Source of the DNA: Himantopus leucocephalus
Lineage: Eukaryota; Chordata; Aves; Charadriiformes; Recurvirostridae
NCBI GenBank assembly: GCA_003993805.1
Contig: RSEF01000014.1
Location: 1,481,492 to 1,545,491, forward strand
Direction of reading: 5' to 3'
Length of the DNA stretch: 64,000 nucleotides
Positions 54,901 through 64,000 of the stretch are shown piece by piece; the first letter of the stretch is position 1, and every line of letters starts with the position of its first letter. The notes under the pieces were generated by a model. It was not told the DNA's origin. It did no database searches and saw only the letters and a program-made list of their open reading frames with translations. Made by a program: the position numbers and the translations under genes.

Positions 54901-55856
54901 TACATTTGAGTCAAAACGAAGTTGTCAGGAAGAGTACACAGCTCCCAGCAGAACACTCTGCTTCCCATGGAGCCTGCTGCCCAACCACCCTCCACCAAGG
55001 GTGGCACTGAGCACAGGCCAGACCTTGGCACATGCACATTCAGCAGAGCCAGGCCGGTCAGTACCAGAAGAGTGCATGGCCCTCCAGAGAGCAATGATTT
55101 CCTAATGTTCCAGAAACACTCTCATACTTTGGATATTAAGTAACTTTGTTAGTGGTTTCTTCCCCAAACTTGTCATTCATGAATAGATGTAAGACTTCAT
55201 TTTGTGAACCATGAATTATACTGTCTAAGTAGATGTAAAGTGGTCCATGCTACCTCCTCAATCAAGCAACTGCATTCAAAAAAGACAAATCTTAACACTT
55301 GCAGCCTTAGTTTTCCAATAATTTGTTATTTATAAGATAAATCATGGGGCTTTATGTTTGCACAGTCAAGCTTGAAGTGACATTTTCTCAAGCTTCCTGC
55401 AATATAGTTGTCTCTTTGCTCCCTGAAAGGAATCAATTTCTCATTCTTAAGTGACATCTCAGCCCCCAGCAGGTCTCACGTTGCAACCACATCCAGAACA
55501 TTTACTGCACTGCTCACATCCGCACATGGCAGTTCAAGCGATACCTCATGTGCTCCATCAAGACTTAGATCTAGGTAACCGTTTCAGGTTGCAGTGGGAG
55601 CTTAGACTGCATCGTCCCAGGAAAGCTACAGGGAGGCTGCATTGAACAGTAACCATACTATGCAAGAAGGGGACAGGACAAGCCCCCCAAGAGCCACACC
55701 TCTGCAAGGAAACATGCAACGCTGTTCCAGTCTCACTACAATTACTAACACACAGCTGGTATAACTAAATCCTCAGCACAATGCTTATTTTTCACCAATG
55801 GCAATAACCAAGACCAACACTTCGTATATCAGCCAACTAGTCCATTCAATCAATCA
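45901..55856. other. Long non-coding stretch, no gene recognised
   Basis: A T/G-rich simple-sequence stretch lies at 47200-47300 with short (TG)n and TTTG repeats. A possible ancient repeat motif lies near 48624-48650. Minus-strand frame 49915-50364 (149 codons) is cysteine- and tryptophan-rich but unlike any family I know. No RNA genes seen. Confidence 0.5.
48620..48665. repeat. Possible relic of an ancient amniote repeat
   Basis: A GGGCCAAATTCATCCCTG sequence resembles, from memory, the conserved arm of old repeats widespread in bird, crocodile and turtle genomes. The flanks are too diverged to define the element. Confidence 0.22.
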
Positions 55857-56190
55857 ATCATAGAACGGTTTGGTGTTGGGAGGAACCTTAAAGATCGTCT
55901 AGTTCCAACCACCCTGCCATGGGCAAGGACACCTTCCACTAGATCAGGTTGCTCAAAGCCCCATCCAACACTTGAACACTTCCATCCATGCCTTGAACAC
56001 TTCCAGGGATGGGGCATCTGTAACTTCCTGGGGCAACCTGTGCCAGTGTCTCACCACCCTCACAGTGAAAAATTTCTTCCTAATATCTAATCTAAATCTA
56101 CTCTCTTTCAGTTTAAAACTGTTACCCCTTGTCCTATCACTACATTCCCTGATAAAGAATCCCTCCCCATCTTTCCAATGCTTTGTGAGC
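55857..56190 (-). mobile_element. CR1 LINE, 3' end fragment
   Basis: The plus strand starts ATCATAGAACGGTTTGGTG after a CAAT-repeat and continues with the AACCTTAAAGATC, CTAGTTCCAACCACCC, ACTAGATCAGGTTGCTCAAA, CTTCCAGGGATGGGGC, CTCACAGTGAAAAATTTC and GTTACCCCTTGTCCTATCAC blocks. This is the longest of the three minus-strand CR1 3' ends (about 335 bp). It contains a 21-bp internal duplication and fades out after CCCTCCCCATCTTTCC. Confidence 0.94.
55961..56002. repeat. 21-bp tandem duplication inside CR1
   Basis: CCATCCAACACTTGAACACTT and CCATCCATGCCTTGAACACTT lie back to back (written here as two 21-base units differing at a few bases). Other CR1 3' ends carry this segment once, so it arose by duplication in this copy or its source copy. 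Confidence 0.85.
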
Positions 56191-59100
56191 ATCCCCCTGC
56201 ACAACATAAATTAAGTCCTTTAATTTTTCTGCCACATACTTTACAGTATTTGTGGTAATAAACATTTTTCACTAAAAAGGTGACTGAGGAAATCACACAG
56301 TATTAGCAAAGCAAGCTTTTTAGTGCAGAGCAAGAGAAGCATTATGTCTAATTGCAAGTTTTACAATAACTGTATGATACAGTAATTGGGATGGATTTGA
56401 AGTGTCTTCAGCAAGCTCCATTTAAAGAAAAATTGAGATAGTGAAAAGTAATAGTCATTATATTCAGCCATTAGTAAATATTCTCAACTAATACAGTAAC
56501 GGGAAAAAAAACAATTCCTAGAAGAAACATTTCTGGTTTTCCTGTAATTACTGGAAAACAAAACATATGTGGTAGGATGAAAATTAATTATTTGCCTGCA
56601 CTGAAACTTTGCAGCTATGCAGGTTTGGGGTTTTTTCCCCCCCGCCTAATTAATGAAACATTCCTTCAAGAACCAAACTCGCTTTCTCATTTCTTTGCTT
56701 CACTCCTTAGATTAACAAGACATTATTCCAGAATTAAAACATTATTCGCCTATTACTATGTAACTCTTCACATTTATTGCAATGACTACTCATGCATTTG
56801 TAAAGCCACACACCTTCAAAGGCATATTTTATTGCTTGTAAGTGTTTGAAACTCGGAATAGAAGTATCTGACTGAGCCTTGTAGTTTACTTTCAGTGCAC
56901 ATCCTAACCAGCAGCACACTACTAAAGTCAGTTTGAGAAGACCTGATGAATAAAATGTTACTCTGTCAAGGGTATGGTAATTCAAAGTCACTACAAAAAT
57001 CAATAGGAATATAAACTGATTTAACATGACACAAAACAGTGTATGTGCAAAATTGTGAGCATACATAAAGTGTTGGTGCTCCACCAGTTTCAGTTCATAT
57101 TATATGAGATTCCAGCTCCACAGCCTGTACTTTGTCCTCTCATCTAATGCTGCTTGTGCATCAACAAAAACAAGTACAACAAAAAAAAACCAACACAAGG
57201 CAGGCACCAGCTGCCAATATACTGCAGAGTGTGTGCACTAATCTGTGTTTTAGCCTTTACCGTTATTTTCATTCAAGAGAAGAACAAAGCACACAGCAAA
57301 ATTAATTCCCACAAGCTCTTTTGATTTGGAATTGTTTTTTAAACTGGCATGTCTACTCTGTGTATTAGACTGCAAGATAAACTAGCTACAGCATCTCTGA
57401 TAACATCACGTACAACAAACACACTGTCATCATAAGCCTGATGATTTCTTTATCTCTAATATGATTTGTATATTTTGTCCTTGTCCTTGCAAGTGTAAAT
57501 TACCTTCTTTGCTCTTTTTTTCTTTGCAACTCTGTTATCACTTGAAGGTCATCACACTATTATCAGCCTCCATTCAGAGAATGCCATTTGGCCGATAAAG
57601 TACTCAGTGAAGCCTTCCATCCACCCATCTAAGGATCATGGGGGTGCTGGAAAAGGAACTGTGTCATTTGAAAACATAATTCAATGTCAAACTAGCTCAT
57701 GTGCCACAGTATCTCAAACTTGTAGCTCAGATGTGTACTGTACCATAACTACAGCCTTAGATGTAGTCATTGTTTTCATCAGCTAACTAAGAACTCATTC
57801 ATGCCATCATGCAATTTTAATCAAGCATGTCACTGGAACATCAAATCTGTCTAAAAACAATTTGAAACTGATACCTCAGCTGGGATTTTCAAAGGCTCCA
57901 AGGAATCAGATGCACACCTTCAAACAGGATTCAGTTTTATTTGGGAAACACTGGCCTCCCTACCTAGGTCCAAATGCACACTTGCATTCAAAAGATCCCT
58001 GGGTGACGGTCTCCATGCTGCCATCACTTTACAGCAGCTCCTTCTAAATAGAGTGCCTGGAGGCTTAGCTAGATGTTGGAAAACTAGATCCCAGGCTCCA
58101 TTGTTTCCTTCACAATAAAGATAAGCTAAACCCCAGGAATAAACCTGAAAGTGTTAAATGGGCTAGGAAAACATGTACACAAGTAATTACATGTCATTAA
58201 TAAGGATTAAACATATTAATAAAATTACTTGCAGAGAGTTCAGTCAATTGCTGGTGTCTTTCATGTTAATTAATACTTGGCACTGTATAAATACTCAGAA
58301 TGCATTTTACACTATTATATTCATATAGGACAGCTTCCAGAGCTTTTTTAGGTAGCTGCTGATGAGAAATAATGGTTGTCTGAGCAAAGCATTCGACTAA
58401 GTTGAAATATAAGTCTTGATTCCAGAGGTTAACACTTGCCCGTAATTCCCCAAGAGGGTGGCTTTCATTCCAGCACTTTGATTCAGACCCATACCCAGTG
58501 CAGATGGACAAGTTTCTTCAGATACAGGAGCTCTACCATACACATCCATCTCTATCTATTTGCAGGACAATATCCTGTACTTGGCATTAGCCCCAGAAAG
58601 CTGTGTGTATGTATATATAAGTCTCTTTGGTACACATCTTCCACTCAGCAGAAAGAGGCAGATTTTATTCATTTTTCAAGATCTAAATACAAATTTGTGT
58701 CTTATCTGCAGACCAAATGCTGAAATGGGTTTGTCTGGCATCTTCATCTCTCAATGACCGCCATAGTATCCCTTGCTTTGGCCCACATTCTTTCCAGAAG
58801 GGATAAACAAGGCCTATTTAGCTTCAGTCTGGCTGTGTGGAATAATCCAATCAATAATGCTACTCTCCAAAATGCCCACCAAATGCTATCAGAGACAGGC
58901 TAAAAGGCCTTCAACCCAGACCAAAACACTGGCTTCTTCTTAACTGTAAAGTTCAGATACTCATTTAAATAGCAATTAGGCACCCCACAGTAGTGCTCAA
59001 GGCAACTGCAGAATTATCTGACCTGTGAAATGAGAACAGTTGTCCATGCTGACCCAGTATCTTCACAGCTCCAGAGCTCTGTATCACTTCAGAACATTGC

Positions 59101-60850
59101 CTGCTTCCGTACCCAGCAATCACCCAGTTCTCATTTAGGATTTCGTCTTTTCCCAGTTACATTGCAGATAATCTACTCACTTTACCAAACTGAACTGCCA
59201 GCATGCTGCCAAATTCATGCATTAAACAGAAGAAGGGTAACTTCAACTCCTTCCCCTTAAAGGGACAGGCATTTTCTGTAGCAATAAGACTTCTGAAAGA
59301 AATGTGATGCTTGAGCTGATTATTTCAATTTTTTCCACTGAAAATTAAACCATAACACTTAGGTCAGGTTGTCCTTAGTGGCCAGTCAAGACGCTCTGGC
59401 TTTATTTCTGCAAATGCTAAAACCTTCATGCTGCAAGAAAATAATCATTCTTTGGTAAGGTAGAAAAAAATGCACAACTTTTCCATATCCTCCCTAGGTC
59501 ATCAGGATTTTTTCTGGTCCTGCTGAGCTCAGAGGATGACAGTACTAGACAGGTTATCATCACACTGTCAGAAATTCTTCAAGCTGCCAGCTGCTGCTAC
59601 TTCAGCCTATTTTTCGACCACCACAGCTCACCCTGCTGCCTGCTAAAGACTTCCATGGCTGGAACAGACATTGCCGACTGGCAGGATTCCTTCAAGGAGG
59701 AGAAAGGCTTTGATAGGTGTCTGCTTCTCCCCCACCCCTGCTCCCTCAAAGACGAGGTGCCATTTAGTGACAGGTCCCTGTCAGCCAGGAATGACTTGCC
59801 AGGTTGCTTGCATTCCTCTTGAGAACAAGTTTTGTAAATAAAACTTGCTTAAAACTTGTAAGACCCCACAAGTCAAAAAAGCTTAACAGTAGTTCTTCAA
59901 GTACAAGGACAGCTTAAGGTTAACTGCTTCCTTAACATGCAATAGTAAAATAGATTTACATAAATAAAGTACTTTAGAATTTAAAGTAGCACTCTTTCTC
60001 CTCAAATAGTTCCACAGCAGAGGAGATGTGTTCAAGCCCCCTTTGAGCTAACAGCAGAGGAAATCTTTCAGACACAAGCTTCCTAGATTCAGATGACTAA
60101 AGAAACTTTCTCCCTGCAGCAGGGAGGAAGATAAAACAGGGTTTTGCTCAATAATGAACAGGTTTGGTGAGCAAGCACAGAAAGCTAGACTGTGCTGGTA
60201 CGGCACACCATGCAGAAGGGCCAGCATAAGCCACAGCCAGGCTTTTGGAATATATATACACCAGTCAGGCTTTTCCCCTTTGACTGTGCTTTTCTACTGC
60301 CTTCTCAGACAAGAAGATGCTGCTGCAATATGAAACGCCATCTTTCCAACTCCCACCCTGGCTGGTTGCATGTGAGTTCTTAACTGAGACTTTGCTCAGA
60401 TTTCACTTGAAACCGAAGGCAAGGGTATACAGAGCATGCTTTGTGCAGCACCCCCACAGAGTCATTGCAGGGACAGGTTTTTGCCCTCTGTCAACATTTC
60501 TAAAAGAAAAAGAAGGAAAACCACCCCAGACTTGCAGCAAGAAGGACAACCCATCTTAGACAAAATCCATGAGATAAGGCCCTGATCTAGAAAACCACAT
60601 CCTTGCAAGGGTTTCTTACTCACCTAAACAACCCCATTGAACTTGGTGAGCAGAAAGTGATATATCAGGTAAGCATCTGCAGTCTGTCAGGACACACTGG
60701 ATGCTGCAGAATAACTATCAGGGTACACAGGAATCCGCAAACCACTTGAATATTCCCAGCATTAAAAGCACAGTTTTAGGAACAGGGTAAGGAAAATATC
60801 ACACAACAGCCCTATTTTCAAAACTTGAAGGGTCAGCAAATACTTTAACT
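56191..60850. other. Non-coding stretch with possible old repeat and TAAT-rich segment
   Basis: Segment 57889-57990 begins CTGGGATTTTCAAAGGCTCC, reminiscent of an ancient palindromic amniote repeat. Segment 58170-58280 is dense in ATTAAT and AATTA sites. No exon or RNA gene recognised. Confidence 0.5.
57889..57992. repeat. Possible decayed palindromic amniote repeat
   Basis: The start CTGGGATTTTCAAAGGCTCC and the later CATTCAAAAGATCCCTGGG look like degraded inverted arms of an old repeat with GGATTTTCAAAGG ends known from bird and reptile genomes. Recognition is from memory and the centre is diverged. Confidence 0.3.
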
Positions 60851-61660
60851 GGTATGCACGCTGTACAAAGGGTTGGAAGGCCCGTTTCCCTGAGGACGGC
60901 AGCTGGCACTTCCCCACCATCTTGTGGGGGGCAGCAGCCCCCACACTGTGGAGAGAGTAAAAACCCAAGGAAAGCACACTTTCCTGAAGGAAAACACTCA
61001 CATACCCTAAAGCTTGCTGGTTCTTCCAACTACACCTGTTGGTCTAGTAAGAGATATTACATCTCCCTACAAGCGTTGCTTTGCTCTTGTGTGAGGTGGA
61101 TCTTGAGGGAAAAAAAAAAATCAGGTTATCATTCTGATATTACAAACTTCCTAACACATGCCTTGCTCTGCTCTCAGACAGAAGGCACCCTCAGTAATGA
61201 ACCACAGGGGTCACCAGTACCTCAGCTCAGCCATCGTCCCACGCAGCCTGTCAGCTCCAGTCCTGAGGTAACACCAGCCGCCATCTTGCATGCCCAAAGC
61301 TACATCAAGATATGAACATGGAACACCCATCTGCAGGGGTGTTGGCTGCTGTTAACAGCTCCAGGTGCCCTTATGAGCCTGAGGAGGAACAACTTCACCC
61401 ACACAGGGCTCTGGGTCTCCAGAGCACTGGAGGAAGGCAACCCAGCCACAGCACCAGCTGGAGCCCCACACGTGCAGCTTCCCTCAGCCAGCCCAGCCAC
61501 AGCCTGTTCCAGCCAGCTCCACAGCCCTGTGAGGCGCAGGAGATGAACCCACCGTGCCCTGAAGCCTTACCCACCACAGCAGGGCACCAGGGAAGAGGTC
61601 TGCAGATACCCACTTCTCATGAAGGAGCAGAAGGGAACCACAAAGGGTAGGATGACAAGA
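60851..61660. other. GC-richer block with two overlapping open frames, no gene called
   Basis: GC content is visibly above the surroundings. Frame 60854-61315 (153 codons, plus) and frame 61312-61650 (112 codons, plus) overlap by an ATGA. Neither resembles a known protein: both are proline-, serine- and histidine-rich in the way non-coding GC-rich DNA translates. A perfect 8-bp stem with 7-base loop (TGTGGGGG / CCCCCACA) lies at 60923-60945. It could be an exon, a promoter-like block or an unrecognised repeat. Confidence 0.35.
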
Positions 61661-62038
61661 CAGTCACAGGCACACGCTCCCACCCCAACCAGTAATTTTA
61701 CACATTAACTCCAGATCTCTCCTATGAGACAGATTTTTTCCAATTTCCAAGAAAACAGACTGGTCAGTTGTACAGAGGTACTGCTGCCTCTGCACTGGCA
61801 TGGAAGACAGACCCAGATCAGCAGCATGGCTTATGAGATCAGGTGCTGCACCTCACCAGGAGAGGCCTCATCAGTTGTCAAAAAATAAGTGACCCAGAGC
61901 CACTTACAGGAATTGTCTCTTTGCTCAAAAAAAACAGAGGCCTCTGAAGGAGTTTTCTCACACAGCAAACATGAAATCTTAAAGGTGTCTGGTCTAGAAG
62001 TGGTGTGCAGTCTGCCTGTAGTGCGGTTTCCAATCATC
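61661..62038. other. Non-coding stretch, nothing recognised
   Basis: No exon, repeat family or RNA gene recognised between the GC-richer block and the poly-G run. Confidence 0.5.
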
Positions 62039-62080
62039 GGGGGGGGGGGGGGGGGNGGGGGGGGGGGGGGGGAAGGGGGG
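62039..62080 (+). repeat. Poly-G tract with one ambiguous base
   Basis: G from 62039 to 62072 with an N at 62056, then AA and six more Gs. It has the same structure and strand as the tract at 18014. It could form G-quadruplexes; true length unknown because of the N. Confidence 0.95.
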
Positions 62081-63035
62081 AAGAATTCCTAATTCATATT
62101 GGAATGAACAGAAGAGGATGCTTCTAGTTCTGAGCTTTTCCAGTGCACTGCAATAGTCTGGGTTCTGGTTAGCAGACCTGTACCAGTACCTGGTATGATT
62201 AATACCAGCTACTCCAAAGGACAGCATGAGCACAGAGAAAACATATGTGAACCTTATTTAAAAGCAAGGCAGGAAAGAATTATATTCAAGAAGATTAAGC
62301 CACAGACAAGAGTCTAGTAGGTAACTACATAGTCCCAGTTAAACACTTAAATTCCTTTCTTGTTTTCTTGAAGTTCACTCTCATCCAAAGCACACAAGCA
62401 CATGTGAAATTTAAGTGCGTGCTGAACAACTGTCTTAAACTGGATCCTAAAGAACTTGACTGAAAACACCTAGCAGTGGGGAGCTACCAGCTAAAAAGCT
62501 TTCTCTGTTTTAGCAAGATTCTGAAGAGGATGGCAGTCAGTCCTACCCGGATCCCAGAAGACCCCTACAAGTACCAAAGTTTGATGCCACTCATTGCTAT
62601 AAGCATACAATTCCCCAGCAGATGTGAAGCAGGAAAGCAGCAAGAAGGAAATCAGCTGCATGGGAAGCTGGCTCGTGCAGAGACCCATAGCAAGCTTTCT
62701 CCAGGAAAGGAGTACAGCCATATACCAGTACTACAGCCCTCCAGAAACTTCTCTGCTCTACAACACAAGCTGACATCTGGACTACTACAGGTGGGTTAGA
62801 GACAGCTTAGATATACTGACATGAACTGCCATTAGTGAAACATGAACATACCCCGTCTGTGTAGGATGGGGCAGTTCATACAGCAGCATGGCACACGATC
62901 CAGCACAGCAAGTGCTAGAGATTAAACCTGCCCCTGTTCCCTCTACCACAAGCCTTCCAGTCTCTCAAAACAGACTAGAAAATGTTTTGTCTAGTAGTTT
63001 TATTTTGGATTATAATTTTATCTTATGTTTGCCTC
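62081..63035. other. Non-coding stretch upstream of LTR
   Basis: An open frame of 107 codons at 62476-62799 has no recognisable domain. No RNA gene or repeat seen. The last five bases (GCCTC, 63031-63035) are the left target-site duplication of the LTR. Confidence 0.5.
63031..63035. repeat. Target-site duplication, left copy
   Basis: GCCTC immediately before the LTR's first TG; the right copy is at 63573-63577. Confidence 0.8.
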
Positions 63036-63572
63036 TGTGGCAGATGAACCCACCCCTACAAAAGCCCACAAAAACTTCCCGCTACATCTCTTGTGCCCAC
63101 ACGTTGGTGGTCAGCACGTAAGCATTTTGGTCAAAATATGAGGAAGTTATGTTCCTCAGCCAGTGCGGCAGGTACATGACCATATTTGACCACGGATCAG
63201 ATTTGGCTAGGGTATAAATGGAGCCCTGCCAGAGAGCCATTTTGAGTTCTCCTCAGAGCAGTGGGTCTGCAGCCAGGGACTCTCTCCTTGGTGGGTACAC
63301 CATCCAAGGAAACTCCTTGATGTTAAGAGCCCTCCCTTATTAGGTGAGTGATTGTGCATTCTAGGTCATCAGCTATAAACCTTAAGAACTCAGTTGTGTA
63401 GCATTAACTCTCAAATGACATTCTGAATCTGTGGATTGTTGATGTTTGTTGGAGTCTCAAAGCTGTTTTGGTTAGAGCAAAATGTAGTCTGATTTTGTTA
63501 CTGTCTTGTAAAAGTAAACCCCGTTTTTAGTTTGTTAGTCAGTCTGGCTTAGTTTTATGAGGTTCTGTGACA
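63036..63572 (+). mobile_element. Solitary endogenous retrovirus LTR, complete, 5-bp target-site duplication
   Basis: The element begins TGTGGCAG and ends CTGTGACA, an imperfect inverted-repeat pair with the canonical TG...CA. It is flanked by GCCTC on both sides (63031-63035 and 63573-63577). Inside are a TATA box (TATAAAT, 63213-63219), an AG|GTGAGT splice-donor-like site (63343|63344) and a variant poly-A signal AGTAAA (63513-63518) about 55 bases from the end. Length is 537 bp. No internal retroviral sequence or second LTR is present in the window, so it is a solitary LTR left by LTR-LTR recombination. A 5-bp duplication is typical of ERVL-like (class III) elements, but other families cannot be excluded. 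Coding capacity: none. Confidence 0.82.
63213..63219 (+). promoter_or_regulatory. TATA box of the LTR promoter
   Basis: TATAAAT in a GGGTATAAATGGAGCC context, about 177 bases into the LTR. A start of transcription about 30 bases downstream (near 63243) is inferred. A splice donor lies about 100 bases further on. Confidence 0.6.
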
Positions 63573-63577
63573 GCCTC
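63573..63577. repeat. Target-site duplication, right copy
   Basis: GCCTC immediately after the LTR's terminal CA; identical to the left copy. Confidence 0.8.
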
Positions 63578-63982
63578 TGATACACTTCCTCTCCTTGTCA
63601 GACTGTAGAAAAGCACTGCAGAACTAAAGGGAGCATCAGATGCTACCAAGGCTCATTGGGATGTACTTTTTACAGACAGTCTCAAGACTAGTGGCTCGAT
63701 GGGTTATAAAATAAATTGGTACAGTATCAGAAAGTAATTTAATAAGCATTACCTAATGCGTTATGGATTCAGAATTCTTCCTTTTAAAAGCATTCACAGC
63801 ACTACAGCTGGATGTTTTGACAGTTTCTGAAAAGTTTGACAAAGCCATTGGAAATAGAAGCTATGTATCTGTGAGCCAGAGAATAACGTGTCTTAGAAAA
63901 ACCTGATCCACACAGCAGGTGGAAGTTCCACCCCATCCTTAAATGGTTCATACATTATTTCCAGCTGAGTTCCAGCTGAGCC
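63578..63982. other. Non-coding stretch after the LTR
   Basis: No gene recognised. It ends with an 11-base tandem duplication (TTCCAGCTGAG twice) just before the terminal poly-G run. Confidence 0.5.
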
Positions 63983-64000
63983 GGGGGGGGGGGGGGGGGG
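63983..64000 (+). repeat. Poly-G tract cut by the window edge
   Basis: Eighteen Gs run to the last base of the window, the third plus-strand G tract. Its full length lies outside the window. Confidence 0.95.

Noticed and set aside
61312..61315. ATGA stop-start overlap of two plus-strand frames
   Set aside because: Translational coupling of this type is a bacterial feature; the sequence context is avian nuclear DNA, so it is coincidence.

Overview
This 64 kb window looks like a non-coding, AT-rich stretch of a bird nuclear chromosome. The organism call rests on the repeats. There are five fragments of the CR1 LINE, including the characteristic bird CR1 3' tail (a T-C-T-A-T-G-A type end preceding the gaggttggaagggacct / aggtcccttccaacc block), plus a reverse-transcriptase segment, and there are avian-type retroviral LTRs. 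I see no bacterial gene organisation, no rRNA or tRNA gene, no CRISPR array and no protein-coding exon that I can recognise. The longest open frames (about 150 codons) are what chance gives in a sequence of this size, or belong to CR1.

Layout: 1-15.2 kb is single-copy-looking AT-rich DNA with a few short tandem repeats and one possible ancient palindromic repeat. A CR1 3' end (minus strand) lies at 15.2-15.4 kb. A 63-base poly-G run holding one N is at 18.0 kb. A poly-A run with one N is at 21.6 kb. A plus-strand CR1 at 23.1-23.5 kb is cut by a 100-N assembly gap. A perfect 32-bp tandem duplication is at 24.3 kb. A second minus-strand CR1 3' end is at 27.5 kb. The largest CR1 piece (plus strand, RT domain) is at 31.6-32.5 kb: it has four in-frame stops and two frameshifts, and it has lost the catalytic aspartate box by a deletion. 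A 13-bp x 4 minisatellite is at 34.1 kb. A minus-strand LTR end is at 45.6 kb. A third minus-strand CR1 3' end is at 55.9 kb. A relatively GC-rich block lies at 60.8-61.7 kb, a second poly-G run with an N is at 62.0 kb, and a complete solitary LTR is at 63.04-63.57 kb. The window stops inside a third poly-G run.

The best-supported new observation is the solitary LTR. It has TG...CA ends, a 5-bp target-site duplication (GCCTC), a TATA box, a variant poly-A signal and an AG|GTGAGT splice donor, so it could act as an alternative promoter with a first exon. The three same-strand poly-G tracts, two of them broken by a single N and one at the window edge, are the other notable structural feature; they may be real G-rich DNA or assembly edges. 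I did not find a novel multi-gene system. The window is most simply read as an intergenic region or a long intron, possibly with conserved regulatory elements that only comparative alignment could confirm.
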